A stretch of 64,000 nt of DNA from an uncultured Methylococcaceae bacterium. Its GTDB lineage: Bacteria; Pseudomonadota; Gammaproteobacteria; Methylococcales; Methylomonadaceae. The first letter of the stretch is position 1. Every line of letters begins with the position of its first letter. Shown in pieces: positions 8,456 through 18,625 of the stretch. Under the pieces are notes generated by a model. That model was not told where the DNA came from, ran no database searches, and was given only the letters and a program-made list of their open reading frames with translations. Both the position numbers and the translations under genes were made by a program. The stretch covers positions 1 to 64,000 of the forward strand of contig CAIMEB010000057.1 of the NCBI GenBank assembly GCA_903839855.1. Direction: 5' to 3'.

Positions 8456-9223
8456 TCATTTATTATTGGATTTTGCAATGGCATTCCAGTCAATATCAGC
8501 AGTTCCAGGCTTCCATGAAACTGCATACCCATTGGGATATCTCAAATCAACTCTTTCAATTTGCAAAAACTGTTCTTGATCTAACACTGTCAACGTCTTT
8601 AAAAAACGCTGTAATTTCTTTAATTGCTCATTACGCCCCAACAGTATTTCAAGTTCATTTGCCAATTTGATTTTCCATGCCCCACGTTCATTAACACTAA
8701 ACATAGCCAACGTCATAGAATGATCAGCTAAAGCCGTTTTAATGCCCTTCATTATTTCCAGTACTTTTAATTGCTGTAGTTCAGGCCCGATGATTAAAAT
8801 CCTATCTTTAAATGGCTCTATATTATCAGGCGTAAATACAGTACCTTGTTCGGTTATCAAACTATTTTCTCCCCAACGCGCGTAGGGTTTCCTTTCTTGT
8901 ACCTTGACATCAATGGTATCAGGCCAGACACGCTTAACAGTAACTGCGTCTACCCAAGGCAATGTTGAAACAGCTGCGTGTATCTCCTGCATATCAACCC
9001 CAAAAAAGCCCGCCATTACTATTGGCTGCAATACGTTCTGTATCTCACTTTTACTGAGGAATTGAAAAACGCCTTCAATTCTCACGTATCTAATTGGCAT
9101 AGAAACATTTTTTATCGATACCGATCGAATCTGCCATTTTTTGTCTAACTGATGCCCAACAACTACAACCAGACACAGAAACAGCACTCCGGTTAACAGG
9201 GGTTTAATGCCAACATTACTCAT
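8456..9223 (-). CDS. ftsQ: Cell division protein FtsQ
   Basis: FtsQ is a bitopic division protein that links FtsB/FtsL to the rest of the divisome. I place the start at the ATG at 9223, which overlaps the ddl stop as TAATG and gives MSNVGIKPLLTGVLFLCLVV, i.e. a short cytoplasmic tail and one membrane segment. The ORF track uses a TTG ten codons earlier, which is less likely. A POTRA domain follows (FQFLSKSEIQNVLQPIV through VQERKPYARW), then the beta domain ending with DLRYPNGYAVSW, typical of FtsQ. The length is 255 residues. Confidence 0.93.
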   Translation of the reverse strand: MSNVGIKPLLTGVLFLCLVVVVGHQLDKKWQIRSVSIKNVSMPIRYVRIEGVFQFLSKSEIQNVLQPIVMAGFFGVDMQEIHAAVSTLPWVDAVTVKRVWPDTIDVKVQERKPYARWGENSLITEQGTVFTPDNIEPFKDRILIIGPELQQLKVLEIMKGIKTALADHSMTLAMFSVNERGAWKIKLANELEILLGRNEQLKKLQRFLKTLTVLDQEQFLQIERVDLRYPNGYAVSWKPGTADIDWNAIAKSNNK

Positions 9224-11034
9224 TATCCAAGGCTGGTTTCCAATACCCGCCAAACTAACTCTTCAAAATCTATGCCGGCCTGCTTAGCCGCCATAGGCAC
9301 CAAGCTATGATCTGTCATACCGGGCACGGTATTAATCTCAATTAACTGATACTGCCCGGCATCATCAATAAATATATCGACCCTTGCCCAGCCTTTAGTA
9401 CCAACCACTTTACTTGCCGTCAATGCCACGTTTCTAATAAACTGCTCTTGCTCTTCGCTTAAACCAGCAGGACAATGATACTTTGTAGTGGTCGCATTAT
9501 ATTTTGCCTCATAATCATAAAATGAATTAGGCGTTTCTAAACGGATCACGGGCAACGCGGTATCATTCAATATAGCGACAGTATACTCCTTGCCCGTCAC
9601 CCAACTTTCAGCATAAACATCACAATGGTAGTCTAAAGCCACTTTCAAGGCTTTTTGCAACTCTTCCCTTGAGCTTGCCTTACTCATACCAATACTGGAT
9701 CCTTCCTGAGCAGGTTTCACAATAACGGGAAAACCCAATGCTTCAATACACGCATCAAGATCATTTTCGTCTTTCAATAAAAACCATTTAGGCGTAACTA
9801 AACCATATCCCTTCCAGCATAGCTTGGTTTTAAGTTTATCCATCGTTAAGGCTGAAGCTAAAACCCGACTGCCCGTATAAGGAATTCCCAGTACCTCAAG
9901 AACACCTTGAATAACACCATCTTCGCCCCCACGGCCATGGATAATATTGAAAACTCTATCAACTGTGACACCGCTCAAAGCCTGAATTGGACTTCCTGTG
10001 ACATCAATAGCTATTGCATCGATGCCTTTGCGTAATAAAGCCTGATAAACAGCCTCGCCACTTCTTAAAGAAACGGCTCTCTCTGCGGCTGCCCCCCCCA
10101 TCAGTACAGCAACTCGCCCAAATTTTTCAGGGTTTTGGAAAGACACTAGGTGCCGCTTTACTACATCAACCTCACCTACCATACATACCTCTGTGTGTAA
10201 TTCAACACCCTGCTGTTCCTTTACTTTTTTTTGAACATAAGCAATCAACTGCTCTATATCAGTAGCCGTCGAGTTACCTGTATTTACTATGAAATTAGCG
10301 TGCTTTTCCGAAACACTGGCACCACCAATTGAATAACCTTTTAAACCTGCTTTCTCTATCAGTCTTGCCGCAAAATCACCTTCTGGATTTTTAAATACCG
10401 ATCCACAACTGGGCTGATTGGTGGGCTGTGTTTGCGCCCGCTTTTCTAACAAACTTTTTATTTTTTGTTGACTAGCAACAATATCGCCTTTCTGTAATCG
10501 CAACTGACAACTTAAAAACCACTCAACTTTTTCCGTCTTAACTGATCGATAACGTATTTCGTAGTCAGAAGGATATCTAACCGACAATTCTCCTAAGGCA
10601 TCAATGGTTTCAACTTGATTCACAATGCCCCAAGTTTCGCCTCCAAAAGCGCCTGCATTCATTTTTAAGGCACCGCCCATTGTTCCCGGTATGCCCGCTA
10701 AAAACTCAGCGCCGACCAAGCCCTGCTCTGAACAAAAGCGTGCGACATGAGCACAGGGAACTCCCGCTTCGACATATACAATCGTCTCTTCAACGAGGCG
10801 CATTCCCTTCAAACGCCCCTTGGTATTTATCACTGTACCCCGGATACCGCCGTCTCTAATTAATAAATTACTACCCAATCCCAGCCACAATACAGGCTCA
10901 GAAACGGGTAACGACTTTACAAACTCACATAAATCGTCTTTATCAAAAGGGATATATAACTGGTCAGCAACTCCACCCACGCGCCAACTCGTATATCTGG
11001 CCAGATTTTCATTGAGTAACAATCGACCTTTCAT
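9223..11034 (-). CDS. murB-ddl: MurB–Ddl fusion: UDP-MurNAc dehydrogenase plus D-Ala–D-Ala ligase
   Basis: One 603-residue frame encodes two peptidoglycan precursor enzymes. Residues 1–~296 are MurB, of the shorter Gram-positive-like type: GLGSNLLIRDGG, IPGTMGGALKMNAGAFGGE, CGSVFKNP and the end VELHTEVCMVGE. Residues ~297–603 are D-alanine–D-alanine ligase: FGRVAVLMGG, IHGRGGEDG, KPAQEGSSIGMSK and EINTVPGMTDHSL. MurB reduces the enolpyruvyl ether to MurNAc; Ddl makes the D-Ala-D-Ala that MurF adds. The linker is only about 15 residues and holds no stop. A GTG at residue 297 (VSFQNPE) could still serve as an internal ddl start. In most relatives these are separate neighbouring genes. Confidence 0.93.
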   Translation of the reverse strand: MKGRLLLNENLARYTSWRVGGVADQLYIPFDKDDLCEFVKSLPVSEPVLWLGLGSNLLIRDGGIRGTVINTKGRLKGMRLVEETIVYVEAGVPCAHVARFCSEQGLVGAEFLAGIPGTMGGALKMNAGAFGGETWGIVNQVETIDALGELSVRYPSDYEIRYRSVKTEKVEWFLSCQLRLQKGDIVASQQKIKSLLEKRAQTQPTNQPSCGSVFKNPEGDFAARLIEKAGLKGYSIGGASVSEKHANFIVNTGNSTATDIEQLIAYVQKKVKEQQGVELHTEVCMVGEVDVVKRHLVSFQNPEKFGRVAVLMGGAAAERAVSLRSGEAVYQALLRKGIDAIAIDVTGSPIQALSGVTVDRVFNIIHGRGGEDGVIQGVLEVLGIPYTGSRVLASALTMDKLKTKLCWKGYGLVTPKWFLLKDENDLDACIEALGFPVIVKPAQEGSSIGMSKASSREELQKALKVALDYHCDVYAESWVTGKEYTVAILNDTALPVIRLETPNSFYDYEAKYNATTTKYHCPAGLSEEQEQFIRNVALTASKVVGTKGWARVDIFIDDAGQYQLIEINTVPGMTDHSLVPMAAKQAGIDFEELVWRVLETSLG

Positions 11035-11039
11035 AAATC

Positions 11040-12482
11040 CTAACTCACCGTCGGCACAATCCGAGCTGCTAGGGCTTCGGTCAACAACTCAGGTAACTGT
11101 GTAGCAAAATGCCCTACATTACCAGCACCCATTGTCAAGATGACATCATCTTCTCTTACAATACCCGCCAATATCTTTGGTAACTCTTGCCAATTGTCAA
11201 CAAAGACAGGATCAATCTGAGCACGCATACGAATAGCACGACTTAAGGCTCGACCATCAGCACCTGTAATTACAGATTCGCCCGCTGAATAAACGTCCAT
11301 TAAAATCAGCACATCTACTGTTGATAATATGTGCACAAAATCTTCAAACAAGTCACGTGTTCTGGTATATCGATGCGGCTGAAAAATAACTACGGCTCGT
11401 CGCGTGGGCCATGCCTGACGTAAAGCCTCTAAAGTTGCAGCAATTTCTTTTGGGTGATGTCCATAATCATCGACCAAAGTCAGTTTTCCTTCATCAATTG
11501 CTAAATCACCTTGTATTTGAAAACGCCTACCAACCCCTTTAAACTCACCGAGACTTTTAACAATAGCCTCATCGGAAACGTCAAGCTTAGTGGCTACCGC
11601 AATAGTGGCCAGAGAATTAAGCATATTATGCCATCCTGGCATGTTCAGAGTAACTCTTAAAGCCGGATAATTGCCTCGACGAATAACATTAAACGTAGTG
11701 AACATGCCTTTTTGCTCTACATCAACCGCTCTAATATCAGCATCTCCATGCACACCATAAGTAAGCACTGGCTTGGATATGTTTGGCAAAATCTCTCTAA
11801 TCCCTTCATCATCTAAACATAACACCGCTAAACCATAAAAAGGTAAGTGATGTAAAAACTCGATAAAAGTGTCTTTCAATCGCTGGTAACTATTTTGATA
11901 CGTCTCCATGTGGTCTTGATCAATATTCGTCACTATTGCAATCATTGGTTGCAGATATAAAAATGACGCATCACTCTCATCTGCTTCAGCAACCAAATAA
12001 TGGCCTAACCCTAATTTTGCATTACTGCCGGCACTATTTAGGCGTCCACCAATCACAAACGTAGGATCTAGCCCACCTTCTGCTAATACGCTGGCGGTTA
12101 AACTGGTTGTGGTCGTTTTTCCATGCGTACCCGCAATCGCAATCCCAAACCGAAACCGCATTAACTCCGCTAGCATCTCTGCACGAGGAATGACAGGTAT
12201 CCTTTTTATATAAGCTTCATCTATTTCATCATTGCTTCGATCTATCGCTGTTGAAGCGACAACAACGTCCACATCCGTAACATTTTCTCGCTGATGTCCT
12301 ATACTAACAATCACCCCCAAATCGGCTAATCGCTGCGTCACGCCACTTTCTTTAATATCAGATCCTGACACTTGATAGCCAAGATTTAGTAGAACTTCAG
12401 CGATACCGCTCATTCCCGTGCCACCAACACCCACGAAATGTATGCGTTTTATATTTCCTAGTGTAGACACAATTTGCGTCAT
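11040..12482 (-). CDS. murC: UDP-N-acetylmuramate–L-alanine ligase MurC
   Basis: This enzyme adds L-Ala to UDP-MurNAc, the first peptide step, in the cytoplasm. The 480 residues show the N-terminal [19 protein letters not shown], the ATP-binding loop [10 protein letters not shown] and the C-terminal [16 protein letters not shown], which is specific to MurC. The start overlaps the murG stop by four bases (ATGA), indicating translational coupling. Five bases separate its stop from the murB-ddl start. Confidence 0.97.
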   Translation of the reverse strand: MTQIVSTLGNIKRIHFVGVGGTGMSGIAEVLLNLGYQVSGSDIKESGVTQRLADLGVIVSIGHQRENVTDVDVVVASTAIDRSNDEIDEAYIKRIPVIPRAEMLAELMRFRFGIAIAGTHGKTTTTSLTASVLAEGGLDPTFVIGGRLNSAGSNAKLGLGHYLVAEADESDASFLYLQPMIAIVTNIDQDHMETYQNSYQRLKDTFIEFLHHLPFYGLAVLCLDDEGIREILPNISKPVLTYGVHGDADIRAVDVEQKGMFTTFNVIRRGNYPALRVTLNMPGWHNMLNSLATIAVATKLDVSDEAIVKSLGEFKGVGRRFQIQGDLAIDEGKLTLVDDYGHHPKEIAATLEALRQAWPTRRAVVIFQPHRYTRTRDLFEDFVHILSTVDVLILMDVYSAGESVITGADGRALSRAIRMRAQIDPVFVDNWQELPKILAGIVREDDVILTMGAGNVGHFATQLPELLTEALAARIVPTVS

Positions 12483-13555
12483 AATCCGGCCTCAACCATA
12501 CAATAGCCCACAACACTCTCTGTTGCATCTAAACGAGCACACTTTTGTGCATTCTTGCTCATCAAGGCTAAATTACTTAAAGCGTTATCAATACCTTCAG
12601 CTAATGACAGAGGATTCAAATTATTTTGCATTAACACGAGTCCAGCTCCCGCATCTTTTAGATAGCAGGCATTAGCCGATTGATGGTCATCAATCGCAGT
12701 GGGCAGCGGGATAAAAATGGCGGGAACCCCCATGGCTGCCACCTCACTCACTGTCATCGCACCCGCTCTACAAATCACTAAATCAGCCCAATCATAAACT
12801 GCGACCATATCTTCAATAAAAGCACTAGCCTCAGAATCAATCCCTAAGTCCTTATAACGCTTGTCGACTTGAGACAACATCGCCTCACCTGTTTGATGCT
12901 TTACCCGTACGGGGCGCTGCTTAAAATCCGTTTTTTTAAATTGAGAAATAGCCTCTGGCACTACGTCATTTAAAATTTGGGCACCCTGACTGCCACCAAC
13001 AACCAACAACCGTATTTCATCTTCTACTCTTTGCTGCGTATTTCTCGCTACATTCAGAAAATCTTTTCTCAGAGGATTGCCGGTAAATTTTGCTTTAGTA
13101 CACTGTTCAAAACTGTTTGGAAAAGCCTCTAAAATCTGGTTAGCGATACGCGCAAGCAGACGATTAGTTGTTCCTGGGACACGATTCTGTTCATGAATAA
13201 TCAACGGAATACCTAGAAGCTTTGCCATTAAGCCACCCGGGCCAGCAACAAAACCACCCATACCCAACACCACATCAGGTTTACGTGTATGCAATATTTT
13301 CAAAGCCTGAAAGCAGGCTTTGAAAAGCATAAAAACCGCTTTTATTTTAGCCATTGCGCCTTTGCCTCTTACGCCTGCCACAGACAACCAATCAATCGCA
13401 ATACCCTGTGCTGGAATCACTCGACTTTCTAGCCCCCGGTGCGTCCCTAACCAACTAACCTGCCAACCCTTTTCCAGTAAATACTCTGCAACCGCTAAAG
13501 CAGGGAACACATGTCCGCCAGTTCCTCCAGCCATAATAACTATGCGCTTGCCCAT
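12479..13555 (-). CDS. murG: Lipid II synthase MurG (GlcNAc transferase)
   Basis: MurG is a peripheral membrane glycosyltransferase that converts lipid I to lipid II. The 358 residues start with [21 protein letters not shown], the UDP-GlcNAc/lipid-binding G-loop. Also visible are [25 protein letters not shown] and the donor-binding [13 protein letters not shown]. It overlaps ftsW by 16 bases upstream and murC by four downstream. Confidence 0.97.
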   Translation of the reverse strand: MGKRIVIMAGGTGGHVFPALAVAEYLLEKGWQVSWLGTHRGLESRVIPAQGIAIDWLSVAGVRGKGAMAKIKAVFMLFKACFQALKILHTRKPDVVLGMGGFVAGPGGLMAKLLGIPLIIHEQNRVPGTTNRLLARIANQILEAFPNSFEQCTKAKFTGNPLRKDFLNVARNTQQRVEDEIRLLVVGGSQGAQILNDVVPEAISQFKKTDFKQRPVRVKHQTGEAMLSQVDKRYKDLGIDSEASAFIEDMVAVYDWADLVICRAGAMTVSEVAAMGVPAIFIPLPTAIDDHQSANACYLKDAGAGLVLMQNNLNPLSLAEGIDNALSNLALMSKNAQKCARLDATESVVGYCMVEAGL

Positions 13556-14715
13556 TTTGACCTTTCCTTTGGTTTATTAGCATTTATCTCAGACACTTCA
13601 CTGTTAACGCGAAATAATAACGCAATTGCACAACACATAATCATCATACTGCCACCACCATAGCTCATTAAGGGCAACGTCAGGCCTTTAGTCGGTAAAA
13701 TACCCATATTAACTCCCATATTGACAAATGATTGAAAACCAAACCAAATGCCTAAACCATAGGCGATAAAAGCTGAGAATCGTTCTCCAGCTTTCTCTGC
13801 AGCGACTGCAATTTCAAATGATCGCCATACTAATAACGTAAATAACACGATAACAGTTAAAACACCCAATAATCCCAGTTCCTCAGCAATCACCGAAAAT
13901 AGAAAATCTGTGTGCGCTTCAGGAAGGTAAAATAACTTCTGTATTCCATTACCCAACCCAACACCGAGCCATTCACCACGTCCAAACGAAATTAATGCGT
14001 GCACTAACTGATAACCGGTGTCTTTAGAATCTGCCCAAGGATTAATAAAGCTGGTTACCCTTTTCATTCTGTAAGGCTCAAAATAAACCAACAATGTCGC
14101 CGATATAGTGCCAACCGACAATAATGCGATAAAAGGAGATAACCTCGCTCCCGCCAGAAACATAATACCCATTGCAATAATCATTATTACCACTGCGGAA
14201 CCAAAATCAGGCTCCAGTAACAATAATAAACTAGCTGTAGCAAACAGGATCAAAGGTTTAAGTAAAGAAAAAATGGACTCCCTTATGGATTTCTTATGTC
14301 GTGTCACATACCCTGCCATATATATCACAGCAAAAAACTTAACTACCTCAGAAACCTGTAATCTTACCCCACCCAGAGACAACCAGCGCGTACTGCCGTT
14401 AACTTTTACCCCTAGACCCGGAATTAACACAATAATAAGCAATAATAATCCACAGACGAACAACCATTGACCCGAGTTTTCCCAAATTCTAATAGGTGTT
14501 CTAGCCACACAATAACCTAAAAAAAGTCCCAATCCTATATGAATAGATTGTCTTACGGGATAGTAAAAAGTATCACCATTTAACTTCACACCCAAATGCA
14601 AGGACGAGGATGCGACCATGATATATCCAATAATTAATAAACTTAACGTAACAATCACCAACAGAGGATCATAATGGAAGCGACCAATCCTTGATGGCTT
14701 TGCTCGCTTTTTCAT
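13540..14715 (-). CDS. ftsW: Lipid II polymerase FtsW (SEDS family)
   Basis: FtsW is the septal SEDS glycosyltransferase that works with FtsI. The 391 residues contain about ten hydrophobic segments and SEDS signatures: LLLEPDFGSAVVI, GVGLGNGIQKLFYLPEAHTDFLFSVIAEELG and LPLMSYGGGSMMI. The basic N-terminus (MKKRAKPSRIGRFHYDP) stays in the cytoplasm. It overlaps the murD stop by four bases and murG by 16. Confidence 0.96.
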   Translation of the reverse strand: MKKRAKPSRIGRFHYDPLLVIVTLSLLIIGYIMVASSSLHLGVKLNGDTFYYPVRQSIHIGLGLFLGYCVARTPIRIWENSGQWLFVCGLLLLIIVLIPGLGVKVNGSTRWLSLGGVRLQVSEVVKFFAVIYMAGYVTRHKKSIRESIFSLLKPLILFATASLLLLLEPDFGSAVVIMIIAMGIMFLAGARLSPFIALLSVGTISATLLVYFEPYRMKRVTSFINPWADSKDTGYQLVHALISFGRGEWLGVGLGNGIQKLFYLPEAHTDFLFSVIAEELGLLGVLTVIVLFTLLVWRSFEIAVAAEKAGERFSAFIAYGLGIWFGFQSFVNMGVNMGILPTKGLTLPLMSYGGGSMMIMCCAIALLFRVNSEVSEINANKPKERSKWASA

Positions 14716-16133
14716 TTAAGTAACCCTAATACAGCCTTAGCAAATTGATTACCCCTATCCTGGTAATTTTTATATTGATCAAGGCTTGCACAGGCCGGTG
14801 ACAATAAAACACTATCACCAATTTCAGCCAGTTGGGCACATATCTGTACAGCCTGTACCATACTTTTAGCTTCGTAAACAGGAACACAATCATTCAACGC
14901 CTGCCTGATCAAACCCGCATCCTTACCTATCAAGACGATACTTTTTGCTTTTTCTTTTACAACAGGACTTAATTCATTCATATCAGCGCCTTTTGCATCA
15001 CCGCCGGCAATGAGGATGACTTTACGTTGGTAACCTTCCAAAGCGGCCACACAAGCACCAATATTAGTTGCTTTTGAATCATTGACCCACGTCACACCTT
15101 TGATTTCTGCGACTCTCTGCATGCGATGTTCCAACCCTTTAAAAACTTTTAAGGCTCCACACATCACAAAAGGATCTAATCCGACTGCCTTACCTAACGC
15201 CAGAGCAGCTAAGGCATTAGCAGCATTATGTCGACCTTCCAGCGGCAACTCTGCCAGTGGCATTAATCCTATATTAGCCTGCATCAAATATTCTTCACTA
15301 TCCTGGACATCAATATAAAAATCAGCCTTGGTCTTAATAGAAAAGGTTAGTGTTTCCCTATCGGAAACCCGCATATCATTGACAAGGGGATCATCAATAT
15401 TGATCACCATAACACCGGTTCCCTTAAAAATAGTTTCCTTTTCATAGGCGTAACGGGCTATCGTTTCATGCCTGTCTAAATGATCTGCAGAAATATTCAA
15501 GACCGTTGCCGCTGCCGCATTTAAACTGCTCGTCCGTTCAAGTTGAAAACTTGAGAGTTCCAATACAAATAAATCCGCTCCCTGTGCCAACAAATCTAAA
15601 GCAGGGGTACCCAAATTACCACCCACTCCCACCTTTATGCCGACATATTTAGCCATTTCACCCAACATCGTGGTGACAGTGCTTTTACCATTAGAACCCG
15701 TAATAGCCACAATAGGCACATCAACTGAACAAGCAAATAAGTCAATATCACTGACAATCCTTGATCCATTAGCAGTCGCCTTAACAATGGATATTTCAGT
15801 TAATGATACACCTGGACTCACAATCAAATGCGTCGCCACCTGAAAAGCGGACTCATCAAACCCGCCTGTAAAAATAGGTGTATCCGGCATTACTTGCAAA
15901 AAAGCATCTTTTAATGGAGGCTTATCTCGACTATCTGTGACCGCAAAATGAAAACCCAATTTATACAAATAATGTGCGACGGAAATACCAGTGTCACCCA
16001 AGCCAACAACTAATACCTTTGAATGCTTGGGTTCCAAAAAAAATTTGCTTTTTAACGATTGTAAGATTGCGTCATTATTCATACTCATACACTTACGACT
16101 CGGTAGCTCATCATTAAGTAGTGTCTTTTTCAT
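14712..16133 (-). CDS. murD: UDP-MurNAc-L-alanine–D-glutamate ligase MurD
   Basis: MurD adds D-Glu to UDP-MurNAc-L-Ala. KVLVVGLGDTGISVAHYL is the nucleotide-sugar binding N-terminus, GSNGKSTVTTM the ATP loop, and WVNDSKATNIGACVAAL the typical MurD segment of domain 3. The predicted 473 residues are about 20–30 longer than usual. The extra N-terminus contains M16 and M18, so the real start may be one of these; I see no decisive ribosome binding site. Confidence 0.95.
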   Translation of the reverse strand: MKKTLLNDELPSRKCMSMNNDAILQSLKSKFFLEPKHSKVLVVGLGDTGISVAHYLYKLGFHFAVTDSRDKPPLKDAFLQVMPDTPIFTGGFDESAFQVATHLIVSPGVSLTEISIVKATANGSRIVSDIDLFACSVDVPIVAITGSNGKSTVTTMLGEMAKYVGIKVGVGGNLGTPALDLLAQGADLFVLELSSFQLERTSSLNAAAATVLNISADHLDRHETIARYAYEKETIFKGTGVMVINIDDPLVNDMRVSDRETLTFSIKTKADFYIDVQDSEEYLMQANIGLMPLAELPLEGRHNAANALAALALGKAVGLDPFVMCGALKVFKGLEHRMQRVAEIKGVTWVNDSKATNIGACVAALEGYQRKVILIAGGDAKGADMNELSPVVKEKAKSIVLIGKDAGLIRQALNDCVPVYEAKSMVQAVQICAQLAEIGDSVLLSPACASLDQYKNYQDRGNQFAKAVLGLLK

Positions 16134-16148
16134 TCTTGTACAAATGGC

Positions 16149-17231
16149 TCACCTCAATTTTAATGTAGCTAAGCCAATTAACACTAAAATAACCGTAATA
16201 ATCCAAAAACGCACAATAACCCTAGGTTCTGGCCAGCCTTTCAATTCAAAATGATGGTGTATAGGCGCCATTCGAAACACCCGCTTTCCTGTTAACTTAA
16301 AAGAAGCGACCTGAATCATAACGGATAATGTTTCCATGACGAAAACCCCACCCATAATGACCAGTACAATTTCCTGTCGAACCAATACCGCAAGTACACC
16401 CAGAGCTGCGCCTAAAGCCAAAGCACCCACATCCCCCATAAACACCATGGCCGGATAAGCATTAAACCATAAGAAACCTAAGCCAGCTCCAACCAAAGCA
16501 GCGCAAAAAACAATTAACTCACCCGAATTAGGAAGATAAGGTATGGCTAAATAATTTGAAAACGCACTATGCCCGGAAAGATAAGCAAAAACACCCAAAC
16601 CGGCAGCAACCATAACGGTTGGCATAATAGCTAAACCATCCAAACCATCTGTTAAATTAACGGCATTACTGGTACCCACAATCACAAAATAGGTCAGAAC
16701 GATATACATCCAACCCATATCCAGCATAAAATCCTTAAAAAAAGGAATAATCAATTGAGTTTCCGCAGGCACTGATGCGGTCTTATATAAGAAGATAGCA
16801 GCGGTTAAACCTATAATTGATTGGCCTAAATATTTAGCTCTAGCTGATAAGCCGTCACTATTACGCTTGATCACTTTTCTATAGTCATCAATGAAACCAA
16901 TAATCCCATATCCCATAGTCACTAACAAAATAACCCAAATATATCGATTACCCAGATCAGCCCACAATAGAGTACTAATTAAAATAGCAACCAATATTAA
17001 AGTTCCGCCCATTGTCGGTGTTCCAGACTTTTCATAATGTGACTGCGGACCTAATTCACGGATGCTTTGCCCAATCTTATTGGAACTTAACTTTCTAATC
17101 ATGACAGGGCCAATTATGAAAGAAATCACTAATGACGTTAATGCACCCAATATCGCGCGAAAAGTCAGATACTGAAATACTCTAAACCCTCCATCAAACG
17201 TCATTAAATAATCTGTAAAATAAAGTAACAT
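16149..17231 (-). CDS. mraY: Phospho-MurNAc-pentapeptide transferase MraY
   Basis: MraY is an integral membrane enzyme of 360 residues that transfers phospho-MurNAc-pentapeptide to undecaprenyl phosphate to form lipid I. About ten hydrophobic segments are visible. Signature motifs are [49 protein letters not shown] and [11 protein letters not shown]. It is separated from murF by two bases and from murD by about 15. Confidence 0.97.
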   Translation of the reverse strand: MLLYFTDYLMTFDGGFRVFQYLTFRAILGALTSLVISFIIGPVMIRKLSSNKIGQSIRELGPQSHYEKSGTPTMGGTLILVAILISTLLWADLGNRYIWVILLVTMGYGIIGFIDDYRKVIKRNSDGLSARAKYLGQSIIGLTAAIFLYKTASVPAETQLIIPFFKDFMLDMGWMYIVLTYFVIVGTSNAVNLTDGLDGLAIMPTVMVAAGLGVFAYLSGHSAFSNYLAIPYLPNSGELIVFCAALVGAGLGFLWFNAYPAMVFMGDVGALALGAALGVLAVLVRQEIVLVIMGGVFVMETLSVMIQVASFKLTGKRVFRMAPIHHHFELKGWPEPRVIVRFWIITVILVLIGLATLKLR

Positions 17232-17233
17232 CT

Positions 17234-18625
17234 TTAATTCCTAAAATTCTCAACCAAAGCAGCAGCCACATTTTCCATGTGCTGCGCCCGCGAACCCTTA
17301 ATCAAAATAACTTCATCGCCTCTTAATTCTTGTTTTAGTTCGGCAATTAAATCTTCTTGTTTTTCATAAAAAGTGGCTCCTAAACCAAAAGCCTGGACCG
17401 TATTCCTAGCATCAGCCCCCACGGCAAATATCCGAGTTACACCACTTGACTTGATAACCTCAGCTATCTCCTGATGAATCTTTGCGCTTTGTGCCCCCAA
17501 CTCGCTAAAAGCACCAAACACCAACCAATGTCTACCCTTTAGTTGGTTCAATACTTCAAGACCTGCTTCAAGAGAATCTGCATTAGCGTTATACGTATCA
17601 TCAATAATGATGTTTCCTAAACACCCTACTAAAGGCTGCATTCGACCCACTACTGGATTTATACTCTCTAAGCCGGCTTTAACCTGCTCTAGCTCTATTC
17701 CCAAAGCCAGTGTTGCAGCAGTTGCCGCCAACGCATTAAGCACATTATGTTGACCTGCCAATTTTAAATTAACTTCAACAGTACCTTGAGCTGTAACCAA
17801 ATTAAATGCACTAATAAACGAATTGTTATTAATCCCCATTTCAATCACTTTAGCCGTTACATCAGCATCAGCACCTAGGCCAAATGAGATGACCTTTCGG
17901 TTTCCCGCAACGGCTTTCCAATAATCAAAATAAACATCTTCCTTGTTAAGAACAGCAACGCCCTTATCTCCAAGTGTTTCAATGATTTCGCCCTTAGCTT
18001 TCGCCACACCACTTAAGCTGCCAAAACCCTCTAAGTGTGCAGCACCTGCATTGGTAATAATGACCACGTCCGCGTTAGCATAATGACTGGTATAAGCAAT
18101 TTCTCCAATATGATTTGCGCCCATTTCGATGACGGCATAACGATCTTGTTCAGTCAGTCGAAACAATGTCAATGGCACTCCAATGTCGTTATTTAAGTTA
18201 CCCTGAGTAAACAGAACAGTATCCTTAAACGCCAAAATTGCAGCGACCATTTCCTTAACTGTCGTTTTACCATTACTACCCGTCACACCCACTACCGATA
18301 GTGGCTTTTCATTCTCCGACAACGATAGACGCCATGCACCTGCTAATCTTGCCAACGCTAAGCGTGTATCACCAACAACAATATGCGGTAAAGCCGATGA
18401 AACGCTTGCGCCTGCATGCACAATTGCTGCAATCGCTCCCGCTTTTTCTGCCTGACCTACAAAATCATTTCCATCAAAATTATGGCCTTTAATTGCAACA
18501 TACAATTGATCTGCTTTAATGACTCGCGTATCTATACTAACCCCTGTAATAGCAACGTCTTTTCCAATGAGTTTTCCTTGTACAATAGCAGCACAGGTAC
18601 TCAGCATCATTTTCATACTATTCAA
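17234..18625 (-). CDS. murF: UDP-MurNAc-tripeptide–D-Ala-D-Ala ligase MurF
   Basis: MurF completes the pentapeptide by adding the D-Ala-D-Ala made by Ddl. Motifs in the 463 residues are [20 protein letters not shown], the ATP loop [23 protein letters not shown] and [19 protein letters not shown], which is typical of MurF. The start overlaps the murE stop by four bases (18622–18625). Confidence 0.96.
   Translation of the reverse strand: MNSMKMMLSTCAAIVQGKLIGKDVAITGVSIDTRVIKADQLYVAIKGHNFDGNDFVGQAEKAGAIAAIVHAGASVSSALPHIVVGDTRLALARLAGAWRLSLSENEKPLSVVGVTGSNGKTTVKEMVAAILAFKDTVLFTQGNLNNDIGVPLTLFRLTEQDRYAVIEMGANHIGEIAYTSHYANADVVIITNAGAAHLEGFGSLSGVAKAKGEIIETLGDKGVAVLNKEDVYFDYWKAVAGNRKVISFGLGADADVTAKVIEMGINNNSFISAFNLVTAQGTVEVNLKLAGQHNVLNALAATAATLALGIELEQVKAGLESINPVVGRMQPLVGCLGNIIIDDTYNANADSLEAGLEVLNQLKGRHWLVFGAFSELGAQSAKIHQEIAEVIKSSGVTRIFAVGADARNTVQAFGLGATFYEKQEDLIAELKQELRGDEVILIKGSRAQHMENVAAALVENFRN

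Noticed and set aside
10096-10109. 8-base C run in the ddl part as a second frameshift
   Set aside because: The frame reads VAVLMGGAAAERAVSL across it, exactly as expected for Ddl, so the length is correct.
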